In this document: one piece after another, positions 1 to 9,052 of the stretch
How positions within the stretch are numbered: position 1 is the first letter of the stretch
Layout of the letters: each line of letters opens with the position of its first letter
Assembly: GCF_020164435.1 (NCBI RefSeq)
Contig: NZ_JAIUDQ010000013.1
Location: 82,924 to 146,923, forward strand
DNA length: 64,000 bases
Direction: 5' to 3'
Source of the DNA: Phyllobacterium lublinensis
GTDB lineage: Bacteria > Pseudomonadota > Alphaproteobacteria > Rhizobiales > Rhizobiaceae
The notes under the pieces: model-generated
Told to the model about the DNA's origin: nothing
Seen by the model: only the letters and a program-made list of their open reading frames with translations
Databases searched by the model: none
Program-made: the position numbers and the translations under genes

Positions 1-1
1 G

Positions 2-289
2 AAATTTCCCAATCCGGCATCGCTCTATGCCATGGCGGGTGTTTTTGTTGCCAGATCGGGTGACCAGATCCGGGTTGCCGTTACGGGCGCGGGTGAAAAC
101 GGCGTCTTCCGGCTCAACGATGCCGAGACGGCCCTGGCCACAAGCTTCACTCCGTCCGCACTGGACAAACTGTCGGTCAATCCGGACGGACTTTTGTCCG
201 ATTTGCACGCCACTGCGGACTATCGTGCCAACCTTGTGAAAGTGATGGCAAAACGCGCTGTTGCGGAGATTGCCAACCGTCCGATGTGA
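2..289 (+). CDS. FAD-binding subunit of a xanthine dehydrogenase/CO dehydrogenase-type molybdenum hydroxylase, C-terminal part
   Basis: The reading frame is open from the left edge of the window, so the gene is cut and only about 95 C-terminal residues are present. The visible start of the fragment (K-F-P-N-P-A-S-L-Y-A-M followed by G-V-F-V-A and a V-A-V-T-G-A-G motif) is the usual C-terminal domain of the medium, FAD-carrying subunit of CoxM/XdhB-type enzymes. In that family this subunit passes electrons from a molybdopterin subunit and a 2Fe-2S subunit to the acceptor. The partner subunits would lie upstream, outside the window. The internal ATG at 32 is not the start, because family residues precede it. 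The gene ends convergently, 26 bases from the nitronate monooxygenase. Confidence 0.8.
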   Translation, partial: KFPNPASLYAMAGVFVARSGDQIRVAVTGAGENGVFRLNDAETALATSFTPSALDKLSVNPDGLLSDLHATADYRANLVKVMAKRAVAEIANRPM

Positions 290-315
290 CGGCCGGCGAG
301 AGATGCACAGGGCGG

Positions 316-1278
316 CTACGCGGCGCAGAGCGCCGCTTTTGCCGCATGATATTCGCGTTCCAGTTGTGCAACCAGATTGCCGGCAGGGAGGACTTCCTTG
401 ACGGCAGCGATGCCCTGGCCACAACCCCAAATGTCCTTCCACGCCTTGGCACCAGTCGTTGCGGCTTCAAAATCCATCTTGGACGGATCCGCTTCCGGCA
501 GGTGTTCGGGGTCCATGCCTGCATTGGCGATGGATGGCTTCAGATAGTTGCCGTGGATCCCGGTAAAGTAGTTCGAGTAGACGATGTCGGATGAGGTGGA
601 TCCGACGATCATCTGCTTGTAGCCGTCTACGGCGCGTGCCTCGTCGGTAGCAATGAAGGGCGAGCCTATATAGGCCAGGTCAGCACCCATGGCCTGTGCG
701 CCCAAAATGGCGCGGCCTGTGGCGATGGCCCCGGACAGGAGGAGCGGTCCGTCGAACCATTCCCGGATCTCCTGGACGAGGGCGAAGGGTGAGAGCGGAC
801 CTGCATGACCGCCGGCCCCCGCAGCAACGGCAATCAACCCATCTGCACCCTTGCGGATCGCGGAATTCGCGTGACGGTTGTTGATTATGTCGTGGAGGAC
901 GATGCCACCGTAGGTATGAATCGCCTCATTGACTTCGGGAACCGCTCCCAGGGACGAGATAACGATAGGAACCTTGTACTTGACGCACATGGTCAGATCG
1001 TGTTCGAGCCGCTTGTTGGATCGGTGGACAATCTGGTTGACAGCGAAGGGGGCGGCCGGGCGATGGGGATTTTTCTCGTCGTGGTTGCGCAACTCTTCGG
1101 TAATCTGCGCCAGCCATTCGTCAAGCTGGGCTTCGGGCCGGGCATTCAAAGCCGGAAAGGAGCCGACTATACCAGCCTTGCACTGGGCGATGACAAGCGG
1201 TGGATGCGAAACGATGAATAGCGGCGCTCCCACAACCGGAATACGCAGCTTGGTTTTCAGAATGTCCGGCAGAGCCAT
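316..1278 (-). CDS. nitronate monooxygenase (2-nitropropane dioxygenase family)
   Basis: The 320-residue protein has the full TIM-barrel layout of FMN-dependent nitronate monooxygenases: G-A-P-L-F near residue 17, a G-A-G-G-H-A-G-P loop in the middle, and G-A-I-A-T-G-R followed by G-A-D-L-A-Y-I-G-S-P-F-I-A-T for FMN phosphate binding. The family oxidises alkyl nitronates; related members are often recruited near fatty-acid genes as enoyl reductases or of unknown role. The start at 1278 is chosen because a GGGAG ribosome site lies just upstream; an in-frame ATG at 1353 would add 25 residues unlike the family and would cover the operator-like repeat at 1302-1325. That repeat resembles the one in front of the beta-oxidation operon at 9526, which suggests co-regulation and a role in acyl-chain metabolism (inference). 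Confidence 0.9.
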   Translation of the reverse strand: MALPDILKTKLRIPVVGAPLFIVSHPPLVIAQCKAGIVGSFPALNARPEAQLDEWLAQITEELRNHDEKNPHRPAAPFAVNQIVHRSNKRLEHDLTMCVKYKVPIVISSLGAVPEVNEAIHTYGGIVLHDIINNRHANSAIRKGADGLIAVAAGAGGHAGPLSPFALVQEIREWFDGPLLLSGAIATGRAILGAQAMGADLAYIGSPFIATDEARAVDGYKQMIVGSTSSDIVYSNYFTGIHGNYLKPSIANAGMDPEHLPEADPSKMDFEAATTGAKAWKDIWGCGQGIAAVKEVLPAGNLVAQLEREYHAAKAALCAA

Positions 1279-1301
1279 GTCGCATCTCCCATGCAGTAAA
1301 C

Positions 1302-1325
1302 TTTGACGTTTTCGTAAACGTAATT
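1302..1325. promoter_or_regulatory. imperfect inverted repeat, candidate operator shared with 9418-9447
   Basis: TTTGACGTTT, spacer TCGT, then AAACGTAATT. The left arm is identical to the core of the perfect palindrome at 9418-9447 and the right arm shares AAACGT. It lies 24-47 bases upstream of the nitronate monooxygenase start, a normal promoter/operator position. The form, GACGTTT-N4-AAACGTC, is reminiscent of operators of MerR-type regulators of acyl-CoA and branched-chain catabolism (LiuR class) in proteobacteria; that assignment is from memory and is inference. Confidence 0.6.
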
Positions 1326-1685
1326 CTTTTAGCAGACCGCTAGCAATGAGCAAGTCAAAGGTGATAAATTCCGGGTTCCGTGCGCAACTTTCCAGTAAAA
1401 GGGTGGGGCTATTGCGCCCGAAATATGTACGAATTTCTCGGAATCGGGCTCCATGTTCAACCCTATTTGTTCAATGATCGCGCTGGACGTTGGTCAGGGA
1501 GTGCCGGTTCCAGAATCAAGATGGAGCGCCCGGACTGCACGTTGCCGGGCCTTGCAGCATAAATTGGTGCGTCCGGGTTCATATAGACTAAACTGCCATC
1601 ATTGCGCCGCGAGAGTCTTGAATAAGCAGTCAAATAGGCTATGGCTACCCATTCACAAGAGCCGCTTTGAGGGGACATCGTCGAG
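1326..1685. other. intergenic stretch without a supported gene
   Basis: This divergent region separates the nitronate monooxygenase from the membrane protein at 1686. Short frames on both strands lack ribosome sites and recognisable residues. A nine-codon frame at 1641-1670 (ATG GCT ACC ... TGA) ends inside the GAGGGG ribosome site of the next gene; it could be a leader peptide or chance. No tRNA-like or terminator-like hairpin was seen. Confidence 0.5.
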
Positions 1686-2756
1686 TTGGAAGCGATCGAG
1701 CAAGCGATCCGGAACGCGTTGGCGAAATCGGATGCCAACAACCCTGCCATTCGTCAGAAAATCTACGAATCCGCTTGGGGTGCTCATGAGCGTTCATTGG
1801 CGGCCAACGGCGCGCTTGACGATGACCAGCGTGAAGATCGCCGTGAGCGGCTGAAAGCATCGATCATCCGCATAGAAAAAGAGATCCAGACAGTAGGTGA
1901 ACTGACGCCTCCACCTCCGCCCGCTTCGGTCGAAGAGCGGCTCGAACCCGTGATGCCTGACGATACTATTCCGTCAATCGAACCTGCATCCAGGGTGGAG
2001 CCGACGCTCAGTGCCATGCCGGAGGCCAACCTCGGCACGCCTGACTCCGTAGCGGAAGAAGCAGTTGTTGCCGACAATTACCGGCCGGAACGCCTGCAGC
2101 AACGGGGGAGCCGCAAAACTGAGCACAAGAAAGCGAGCGGGTTCAGCAAGCTTCTTATTCTTTTCGCTTTGCTGGCAGTTGCATTGGGGCTGCTGTGGGT
2201 TGTCGCATCCGGGATCGTCAATCAGAAACCGTCCAGTGCCCCGCCGATGACTGCAGACACTCGAACCAACAGTGAGAGCCAGGAACCGGTAAAGGAAGGA
2301 CAGGTTGCGTCAGAAAGCACTTGGATCACGATTTTCGATCCGGCCGATTCCACCGGTGTGTCTGTGGCCGGTCGAGCAATGGCCAGTGTCGATGGCGACC
2401 AACTGGAGAAGTTCCTGCGCATCAAATCTCCCGGCGAGGCTGACGACATCAGCTTTGCTGTGGGGCAGGGCGTTCTAGAGCAGCTGGTGGGGACGAACGC
2501 TGTCTTCGATATCATTGCCAAGACGCAGGATGGTACGAGTACACAGATCGCGGTTAGTTGTGACTTCGGCAATCTCGGTGATTGCGGGCGTACCCGTTTC
2601 GATGTTTCGGATGCCAATGGCGAGTATCTGGTGCAGAAACAGTTTCCCGCGGACAAGCAGCCAGCCGCTGGCGGCGTCATAAAAATCAACTCTGATGTTT
2701 CCCAGGCTGGAAAGTCGGTCGACATCATCTCCATCCGCGTCCAGATCACGAACTGA
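1686..2756 (+). CDS. single-pass membrane protein of unknown function
   Basis: 356 residues starting with TTG, with GAGGGG 11 bases upstream; no in-frame ATG gives a better fit. The N-terminal third (about 1-75) is charged and helical, with many D, E and R. A low-complexity P/E-rich linker follows, including a run of five prolines near residue 79. One hydrophobic helix at about 158-180 (F-S-K-L-L-I-L-F-A-L-L-A-V-A-L-G-L-L) is followed by a soluble domain of about 175 residues, which by the positive-inside rule would be periplasmic. That domain contains a region like a carbohydrate- or ligand-binding beta fold but I cannot name it. The stop overlaps the start of the TPR-methyltransferase by one base, so the two are translationally coupled. 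Confidence 0.75.
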   Translation: MEAIEQAIRNALAKSDANNPAIRQKIYESAWGAHERSLAANGALDDDQREDRRERLKASIIRIEKEIQTVGELTPPPPPASVEERLEPVMPDDTIPSIEPASRVEPTLSAMPEANLGTPDSVAEEAVVADNYRPERLQQRGSRKTEHKKASGFSKLLILFALLAVALGLLWVVASGIVNQKPSSAPPMTADTRTNSESQEPVKEGQVASESTWITIFDPADSTGVSVAGRAMASVDGDQLEKFLRIKSPGEADDISFAVGQGVLEQLVGTNAVFDIIAKTQDGTSTQIAVSCDFGNLGDCGRTRFDVSDANGEYLVQKQFPADKQPAAGGVIKINSDVSQAGKSVDIISIRVQITN

Positions 2757-3670
2757 TGGCGCGCGCATTTCTATCTTCCGGGGATATGATCGCCGACCGG
2801 CGTTCCTCCTATGCGGACATGTTGTTTGAATCCGGCGATCATGCTGCCGCGGCTGATCTGATGCGCCAGGCGTTGGAAATCGTACCGCAATGGGCGGCCG
2901 GCCTGTTCCGCCTCGGCGAAATGGAGGCGGCGGCCGGTGAGCACGATGCGGCAGCCCGTGCCTGGAACCGCGTGCTCGAGCTTGATCCGGCAGACCGGTT
3001 TGGTGCGGCGTTGAAGCTTGCGGCTGCTGGCCATGCAAAGGCTCCCCACACGCCGCCCACGGCCTATGTCGAAACGCTCTTTGACGCCTATGCCCCGACC
3101 TTTGAGGCTGCGCTCGTGGAGCGTTTGGACTACCGCGTGCCTGAATTGCTGGCGAATGCCATTCATGCGTCTGCGCCTGGAAGGCAATTTCGGTCCGTGC
3201 TCGACCTCGGCTGCGGTACAGGGCTGATGGGCACCCACATCCGTGCCGCAGCGGATTACCTGGCCGGCACGGACCTCTCGGACGCCATGCTGCAGAAGGC
3301 TGCGGAAAAGCATGTCTATGACAGCTTGGCAAAAGGTGATGTCAACGAGCTGGACGCGGCTTCGAACAGCGCGGATCTCGTCATCGCCGCAGATGTTTTC
3401 GTTTACGTCGGTGATCTCGATCAAGCTTTCGCCAATGTCGCGCGAGTCCTCGTACGGGACGGCCTCTTTGCGTTTTCGGTCGAGCATGATGCAGGTGACC
3501 GCGACGAGCCAGCTCTCCAATCTTCGCTGCGTTATACGCACTCCGAAGCCTATGTGCGCCGTCTTCTCGCGGAGCATGCCTTGGTCCCCGTGAGCATCCA
3601 GCGCGAGCAGATACGCCTCGATCGAGGGGAGGCTCTCCAGGGGCTCATCGCAGTCGCCAAGGCGAACTGA
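2756..3670 (+). CDS. TPR-containing class I SAM-dependent methyltransferase
   Basis: 304 residues. Residues about 1-85 form two to three TPR helices (A-A-A-D-L-M-R-Q-A-L-E-I-V-P-Q-W, then a second unit ending L-E-L-D-P-A-D). A class I methyltransferase follows, with motif I V-L-D-L-G-C-G-T-G near residue 150, the acidic end of strand 2 at T-D-L-S, and D-L-V-I-A-A-D-V-F-V-Y as motif IV. This TPR-methyltransferase architecture is widespread in alphaproteobacteria; the substrate is not established. The ATG overlaps the upstream TGA (TGATG), indicating an operon with the membrane protein. It ends next to the convergent PF09608-type gene with no gap. Confidence 0.88.
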   Translation: MARAFLSSGDMIADRRSSYADMLFESGDHAAAADLMRQALEIVPQWAAGLFRLGEMEAAAGEHDAAARAWNRVLELDPADRFGAALKLAAAGHAKAPHTPPTAYVETLFDAYAPTFEAALVERLDYRVPELLANAIHASAPGRQFRSVLDLGCGTGLMGTHIRAAADYLAGTDLSDAMLQKAAEKHVYDSLAKGDVNELDAASNSADLVIAADVFVYVGDLDQAFANVARVLVRDGLFAFSVEHDAGDRDEPALQSSLRYTHSEAYVRRLLAEHALVPVSIQREQIRLDRGEALQGLIAVAKAN

Positions 3671-4462
3671 TCAGTCCTTGCGGAATACCAGACGGCCCAT
3701 CCATCCAGTCACAACGGCGAGGAAGACAGCGAAGAGACCGTAGAGAAGGCTGTGCTGGTTGGCGGCCCGGTAAATGCGAAACTCCAGACCTGCCTTGACG
3801 ATGTTGAGGCTCGTGGCGCTCTCTCGCAGAAATTCACCATTCCGGAATAGGTAGGCTCGCGCCACGTGCTTGCCGACCGGCACATTGGCCGGTAGAGAAA
3901 GCGTCGCGCGGAACAAGGTCGATGACAGGAATTGCACATCTCCCATGCGTTGGCTGTAAAGCTTTTGCTTCAGCTTCAGTCGCGGCAGTTCCGTGGAGAA
4001 CTCCCTCAGCGTGGCACTTGATCCAAAGCTGTCCGGCATTGGTTCATAGAATATATTGTTGATGCCGAGACCGAGCTGGGCAAACACCTTCGGTGTAGTG
4101 ATGTCCTGCAGGCTGCGCGTCGATGCAAGCGAGTAGGATGCCGGTATGTGCTGGAAAGTTACCGATTCCGTGTTAACCCAGATGCCGAAGAAACGGTCCT
4201 TGCGGCGTACGACGAAATCACGTTCCGGGCCTTGCAGAATGACGACCACATCATAGCGACCCTGGCGCTGGATCAACGGGTCCGCATTGTCCAAGGCACC
4301 AAAGACCGTCAGATCGGTTCCACGGAAACCAGACGTAATCGCTATGGTGTCGGTAGAAAGTCCGATTTCTACCGTTTCCTTGTTCAACGGTTGCTGGGCA
4401 AAGGCGGCTGCAGCTGTTCCGAGCCAGATCGCCAATGCCAGGGCTTTGGCGCACATGCTCAT
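3671..4462 (-). CDS. PF09608/TIGR02186-type periplasmic membrane-anchored protein, partner of a TauE/SafE exporter
   Basis: 263 residues with a cleavable signal peptide (hydrophobic A-L-A-L-A-I-W-L-G-T-A-A-A-A-F-A ending A-Q about residue 22), a mostly beta-sheet periplasmic part beginning V-E-I-G-L-S-T-D-T-I-A-I, and one C-terminal membrane helix before a short basic tail (R-L-V-F-R-K-D). The G-L-S-T-D-x-I-x-I-x-x-x-F-x-G opening is typical of the alphaproteobacterial transmembrane family PF09608 (TIGR02186), commonly found next to a sulfite exporter-type permease, as here. The start overlaps the permease stop by four bases (ATGA), so both are made from one transcript. The biochemical function is unknown. 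Confidence 0.88.
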   Translation of the reverse strand: MSMCAKALALAIWLGTAAAAFAQQPLNKETVEIGLSTDTIAITSGFRGTDLTVFGALDNADPLIQRQGRYDVVVILQGPERDFVVRRKDRFFGIWVNTESVTFQHIPASYSLASTRSLQDITTPKVFAQLGLGINNIFYEPMPDSFGSSATLREFSTELPRLKLKQKLYSQRMGDVQFLSSTLFRATLSLPANVPVGKHVARAYLFRNGEFLRESATSLNIVKAGLEFRIYRAANQHSLLYGLFAVFLAVVTGWMGRLVFRKD

Positions 4463-5412
4463 GTCGCCCCCGTCGCAATCGCGAGCGAGATCGAATAAAG
4501 GTCATCGGGTGTCACGAAAAGCTCTATGGCAAGACGCAAGCCAACCGCAAGGACAAGCAATGCAAGCAGCGCGCGCAGTTGCTCGCCTCGCAATTTTTGG
4601 CCAATTCGAGCGCCATATTGCGCTCCAACGACACCGCCTGACATGAGTAGCATTGCCAGGACGATATCGACGGACTGGTTGGTTGTCGCCTGCATCACCG
4701 TCGCGAAGGCGGTGACGAATACGATCTGGTACAGCGATGTGCCGATAACGACGTTCGTCGGTACCTTGAGCAAGTAGATCATGGCGGGAACCATGATGAA
4801 GCCACCACCGACGCCCATGATGGACGACAGAAAGCCGATCGCTCCACCAAGAACGAGCACAGGAATGATGCTCACATAGATTTTGGATTGGCGAAACCGC
4901 ATCTTGAATGGCAGGCGGTGCACCCAATTGTGCTGGCCGGGCTTCTTCAAAGTGGCGAGTTGTCCTGCCCGCGCCCGGCGCATCGACTGGACGCTTTCAT
5001 ACAGCATCAAACCGCCGACAGTGCTCAGAAAAACCACATAGAGCAGGGAGACGATCAGGTCGAGCTGGCCGAGTTCCCGCAAGAGCACGAACACGTATAT
5101 GCCGACGGCGGCGCCGATGATGCCGCCGATCACCAGCAAGGATCCGAGCTTGATGTCGAGCGTACCTCGCCTGAAATGCGTCAGTGCACCACTGAACGAC
5201 GAGGCAATGACCTGATTGGCACCGGTGGCAACCGCAACTGCAGGTGGAATATTGTAAAAGATCAGCAGCGGCGTAATCAGAAAGCCACCACCCACACCGA
5301 ACATGCCCGACAGGAATCCGACCGCCGCTCCCATGCCGAAGAGCACGAAGATATTGACCGAGATCTCGGCTATAGGTAGGTAAATACCCAATACAAACCC
5401 CAAACTCATCAT
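4459..5412 (-). CDS. TauE/SafE-family membrane permease (putative sulfite/anion exporter)
   Basis: About 317 residues and eight hydrophobic segments. Two copies of the family signature are visible: G-F-L-S-G-M-F-G-V-G-G-G-F-L-I-T-P-L near the N-terminus and G-F-L-S-S-I-M-G-V-G-G-G-F-I-M-V-P-A in the second half, as expected of the internally duplicated TauE/SafE (PF01925) fold. Members move small organic or sulfur anions across the inner membrane; the substrate here is not known. The double ATG at 5412/5409 is taken as start; a GTG at 5439 would add nine basic residues and neither has a strong ribosome site. A 21-base palindrome at 5482-5502 lies upstream. Coupled to the PF09608-type gene. 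Confidence 0.9.
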   Translation of the reverse strand: MMSLGFVLGIYLPIAEISVNIFVLFGMGAAVGFLSGMFGVGGGFLITPLLIFYNIPPAVAVATGANQVIASSFSGALTHFRRGTLDIKLGSLLVIGGIIGAAVGIYVFVLLRELGQLDLIVSLLYVVFLSTVGGLMLYESVQSMRRARAGQLATLKKPGQHNWVHRLPFKMRFRQSKIYVSIIPVLVLGGAIGFLSSIMGVGGGFIMVPAMIYLLKVPTNVVIGTSLYQIVFVTAFATVMQATTNQSVDIVLAMLLMSGGVVGAQYGARIGQKLRGEQLRALLALLVLAVGLRLAIELFVTPDDLYSISLAIATGAT

Positions 5413-5481
5413 GGTGCTACGACGCCGTCGTAACACCACAATGACAGCAATTCTTTAAGGTTTCTTGCCCTCTCGACGGGC

Positions 5482-5502
5482 TTGAGTCAAACACTGACTC
5501 AA
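5482..5502. promoter_or_regulatory. perfect inverted repeat upstream of the TauE/SafE gene, candidate operator
   Basis: Arms TTGAGTCA and TGACTCAA, eight bases each, separated by AACAC. It lies 70-90 bases upstream of the permease start at 5412 (43-63 from the alternative GTG). Each arm contains a GANTC site (5484-5488 and 5496-5500), so CcrM methylation could affect binding of whatever uses it. No long T-run follows, so an operator is likelier than a terminator. Confidence 0.5.
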
Positions 5503-5599
5503 TGTTGCGGGACATACCGGTTCAAACACGAAACCAATTGTCGCAACAACGGGGTAGCTGCTGTTTTTAACCAGAACTATGCTTGGAAATGCAAGGTGC

Positions 5600-8500
5600 C
5601 TACCCGTTCTTACCGAGAAGGTTCCGGACAAACTCGCCGTCTATGTTGCCTGTCGGCTTCAACCCATTGTCTTTCTGGAATGCCATGATCGCATCGCGGG
5701 TCTTGGCTCCGATCCTGCCATCAGAACCGCCTGCATCGTAACCATGTTTGTTCAGGATCATCTGCACGTTGCGAATGGCTTTTTCCATATCAATGGAACC
5801 TGTAGTGGATGGGGTATCAAGCCACTCTTCGGGTACATTAAGAGCATTGGCGTCCGCGTTCATCGGCTTCGGCTTCCAGAGCTCGACAGCCGCGCGTGCC
5901 CGCTGAAGCTGTTCGGGAGACATGGCCTTTGCAACTTCGTCGCGCTTTTGCCATGCATCCTTGTCGCCGGCATTCGCTGCAAGAGCGAACCACTTGTAGC
6001 TTTCTTCAAGATTCTGCTGGACGCCCATGCCTTTCGCTGAAAGGACCGCAAGATTGAACTGGCTGTCCTTCACTCCAAGCTCCGCGGCTTTGGCAAACCA
6101 GAGCGCGGCAGAGTCATTGTCCGGGGCGCCATCGGTACCTGCAGCAAACAGCACAGCGAGGTTGTGCATGGCGCTCGCATTCCCCTGTTCGGCTGCAAGC
6201 TGGTAGTATGTCTTGGCCTTCGTCAGGTCACGCGCGACGCCGAGGCCCTTTTCGTAGAAGTTGCCGAGACGATATTGGGCAGGGGCATAACCCTTCTCGG
6301 CAGCGATGCGATATGAGTCGGCAGCCTTGGTGTAGTCCCGATCGATGCCTCGTCCATCCATGTAGCGGTTGCCAATTTCGAACAATGCCCTGGGATCGCC
6401 ATTTGCTGCCGCTGTGTGCAGGGGCTCCGGCCCGACTTCTGCCGGAACGGCTGGAGCGGTCATTGCGCCGCCGGCTGCGGTGTCGGTGGCCGTGAACGTA
6501 GGTGGAGTATTTTGCTGGGAGGCAATGACGCTGGCGACACTGTCGGGGGCAGGCAGGGATGCCGCCGATGCCGGTCCCGTGCTGTCCAAAGGCGCAGCCG
6601 GTTCAGCCGCTATGGCAGGATTGGCTTCGGTGGTGCTGGACGCGAGATCGTCCGTCTCACCCGGCTTGGCCTGACCGGTCGCCAGGTTCGATGGCGCTGG
6701 ATGATCGAGGAATGCACTCTTCAACTGCAGGCCGACAATTGCGATCATGATTGCGCCGATTGCAAGAAGGATCGGCTTGCGCTGCCGGGAGAGAAGCCCG
6801 GCCTTAGCCGTGACCGCTTCTTCCTGCTGGACTGGAAGTACACTCTGGCTATCAATTTCCGACGCCGCCGCCTGGGCAGCCCGGCGTGCAGCCGCGATGA
6901 AATCGGCCTTGCCGGCAGGGACGTCGCTGACGGTGGGCGCATCCCGCCGGTCGTCGCGCACCCGCTTAAGGATCGAGTTCAGGTCAGGCATGCCTGAGCC
7001 TGGTTCCAGCGGGCGGTTGAGGATATCCGGATCGAAGTCCATCTTCACGTCGGGACGCTCGTCGCGCCCCGGCAAATCCAACCCCGAATCCTGGTTTGTG
7101 GCGTCCTGTTTGTTTCGCCCCTTCAGGCCGCGAGCAAAACTACCAAAAAGAGATCGTTTTTGCCGGGGCGTGTCATCAAGATCGCCGGAGAGGTTCACGT
7201 CTGGAGAGACATCGTCCTCCTGCAATTGAGATACGCTATCGGCGGGCTCGACAGGAAGTTTCGGGTCGTAGTCAAGTGCCTCCGCGTCCTCGGCGATGAT
7301 CGTTCCCCCGGCGATGGCACCGAACGCACTGCGTTCCGGGGTTGTGCTGCTTTCCAGCGAGGCCAGCCGATCAACGATCTTGAGCAAGGTGTCGTGGATC
7401 GCTTCGAACGTCTTGGTATTGCGCTCTTCAGACTTGCGCGCAAGCATTTCGAGAGTCTTCAAATCCTCGGCGAGTTCATGGGCAATCGCGTTATCATGGA
7501 TACTGTCGAAGCTGGCCGTATTGCGGATCGCCTCCGCCGCTGCATTGCGCGCTGCTTCAAGCACGAGATCGCGGTTCAGGGCGATGGATTCCTCGATCGC
7601 ATCGAGCCGGGGAGGAATCGCCCGCAGTTCCGATTGGTGCTCATTCGTACGTGACAAATGTTCCGCCAGGCTGGCGATCTGCAATTCGAGATTGCGGATA
7701 GCGCCGTGCGTATTGTCGACATCGGGTACGTTCTTGGCGATGTAACGTGCAATATCGTCAAAACGGGCCTCAAGATTATCGGAAAGACGAATGTCGCTGT
7801 GCTCGACCATCATGTGATGATCGTCGAGGCGGCGGGTCAGCGCTTCGAAACGTTGATCGATCTGTTCGATAAAGGCGGGATCAGCAGCAGGCGGCTGCGG
7901 CATGTTTTCAAGCTTGTCGATGATCTGCAACACCCGGTCTTCCAGATCGCGGAAGTCGGTAATGCTGATCGATGCCGGCGCATTTTGCAGATGTCGGGTG
8001 ATTGCAGCAAGCTGGTCGGACAGCACGTCAAGATTGGAGACGGGCGCTGCATGCTGTGCGGTCAGATCATCAACGCGCTCGGCGAGTTCGATCATTCCCT
8101 TGAGGATGGTATCGGATGTCCGGTCAAGAGTCGCTGCCTCGACCTTTGTCGCCAGAGACGTGATCCGCGCCTCAAGCCGCTCGAAGGCATCGGCTTCGAT
8201 ATTGCGTGTGGTCGAAGGCCTGGATGTAGCAACAATTGCACGGCTGATTTCATCAAGGCGCTCATCGACCTGCTGCATGAACTTGCCTGTCAGGGAAGCG
8301 CCGTTCTTCCGTGACATCTGATCAACAGCGCTTGCCAGCAACAACAGTTTTTCTTCAACGTTCTGGAGCGGCAATGACTGGGGCAAACCGTCCAGCGTTT
8401 CACGAATTTCCTTGAGGCGGCCTTCCAGCGATCCGAGCGAAGCGCTGGCAATTTCCCCATTGAATGGGTTGCCTTGCGCGAACGCATCGAAGCGCTCGTC

Positions 8501-9052
8501 CATCGCGTCCCAACGGCTGCCAAGGTCCCTTACGGATTCCTCGCGTGCCAGCGTGTCCACGGTGCGCCTCAGTTCTTCGAGGTCACCACGGAGCATGGAT
8601 AGATGACTGGCCTCCGGTCGACCAGCCTTGGTATCATCGCCGAACCCTTCACTCGCCGCCGTTGACTGCCACAGGCGGTTGATCGTGTCGCCACGTGCAG
8701 TCAAGCCGGCCGGTGGCGCTGGTTCGGATTCGTCGCGCATCTCGTCGCGCAGCTGCTTCAACTGTGCTGCAATGGCGGTAAGGTCGTGCTTGCCGTCGGC
8801 TGGCTGGCTAGCAACCGGTGCTGGCTGCGCCATGTGCCTCGGCGCTGCCGGTCGGCCAGCGCGTGAGGCTAGGGCGGCGAAGCGGTCCGCAATGTCCTGG
8901 CTTCCCTCGCTGATATCCGGCTTTGGCTCCATGGCCCGGCGCAACTGGCCTTCGATCGTTTCGAGTGTCTGATTGAGACTATCCAGCGACGTCGCATCGC
9001 GGCGTGCGCGGTTCACATTGACCTGTTCCATCAGTGACCTTTGCTTCGTCAT
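5600..9052 (-). CDS. podJ: PodJ-like polar organizer: coiled coils, one membrane helix, Sel1 repeats, peptidoglycan-binding domain
   Basis: 1150 residues. Residues about 1-620 are cytoplasmic, rich in heptad-like E/L/R helices; the opening (T-S-L-D-S-L-N-Q-T-L-E-T-I-E-G-Q-L) resembles the first helix of rhizobial PodJ. After an acidic linker there is a single membrane helix at about 757-778 (L-L-A-I-G-A-I-M-I-A-I-V-G-L). The periplasmic part has Sel1/TPR repeats at about 875-1015 (N-R-Y-M-D-G-R-G-I..., N-F-Y-E-K-G-L-G-V..., A-V-L-S-A-K-G-M-G-V...) and a PG_binding_1 domain at about 1084-1149 (I-L-N-K-H-G-Y-D-A-G-G-S-D-G-R-I-G). This order matches PodJ, which in Caulobacter and Agrobacterium marks a pole and links it to the cell wall. 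A second ATG at 9031 has a closer AAAGG site. No operon partner. Confidence 0.85.
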   Translation of the reverse strand: MTKQRSLMEQVNVNRARRDATSLDSLNQTLETIEGQLRRAMEPKPDISEGSQDIADRFAALASRAGRPAAPRHMAQPAPVASQPADGKHDLTAIAAQLKQLRDEMRDESEPAPPAGLTARGDTINRLWQSTAASEGFGDDTKAGRPEASHLSMLRGDLEELRRTVDTLAREESVRDLGSRWDAMDERFDAFAQGNPFNGEIASASLGSLEGRLKEIRETLDGLPQSLPLQNVEEKLLLLASAVDQMSRKNGASLTGKFMQQVDERLDEISRAIVATSRPSTTRNIEADAFERLEARITSLATKVEAATLDRTSDTILKGMIELAERVDDLTAQHAAPVSNLDVLSDQLAAITRHLQNAPASISITDFRDLEDRVLQIIDKLENMPQPPAADPAFIEQIDQRFEALTRRLDDHHMMVEHSDIRLSDNLEARFDDIARYIAKNVPDVDNTHGAIRNLELQIASLAEHLSRTNEHQSELRAIPPRLDAIEESIALNRDLVLEAARNAAAEAIRNTASFDSIHDNAIAHELAEDLKTLEMLARKSEERNTKTFEAIHDTLLKIVDRLASLESSTTPERSAFGAIAGGTIIAEDAEALDYDPKLPVEPADSVSQLQEDDVSPDVNLSGDLDDTPRQKRSLFGSFARGLKGRNKQDATNQDSGLDLPGRDERPDVKMDFDPDILNRPLEPGSGMPDLNSILKRVRDDRRDAPTVSDVPAGKADFIAAARRAAQAAASEIDSQSVLPVQQEEAVTAKAGLLSRQRKPILLAIGAIMIAIVGLQLKSAFLDHPAPSNLATGQAKPGETDDLASSTTEANPAIAAEPAAPLDSTGPASAASLPAPDSVASVIASQQNTPPTFTATDTAAGGAMTAPAVPAEVGPEPLHTAAANGDPRALFEIGNRYMDGRGIDRDYTKAADSYRIAAEKGYAPAQYRLGNFYEKGLGVARDLTKAKTYYQLAAEQGNASAMHNLAVLFAAGTDGAPDNDSAALWFAKAAELGVKDSQFNLAVLSAKGMGVQQNLEESYKWFALAANAGDKDAWQKRDEVAKAMSPEQLQRARAAVELWKPKPMNADANALNVPEEWLDTPSTTGSIDMEKAIRNVQMILNKHGYDAGGSDGRIGAKTRDAIMAFQKDNGLKPTGNIDGEFVRNLLGKNG

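Noticed and set aside
1641..1670. Nine-codon leader peptide before the membrane protein at 1686
   Set aside because: No regulatory codons or attenuator hairpins; probably chance.
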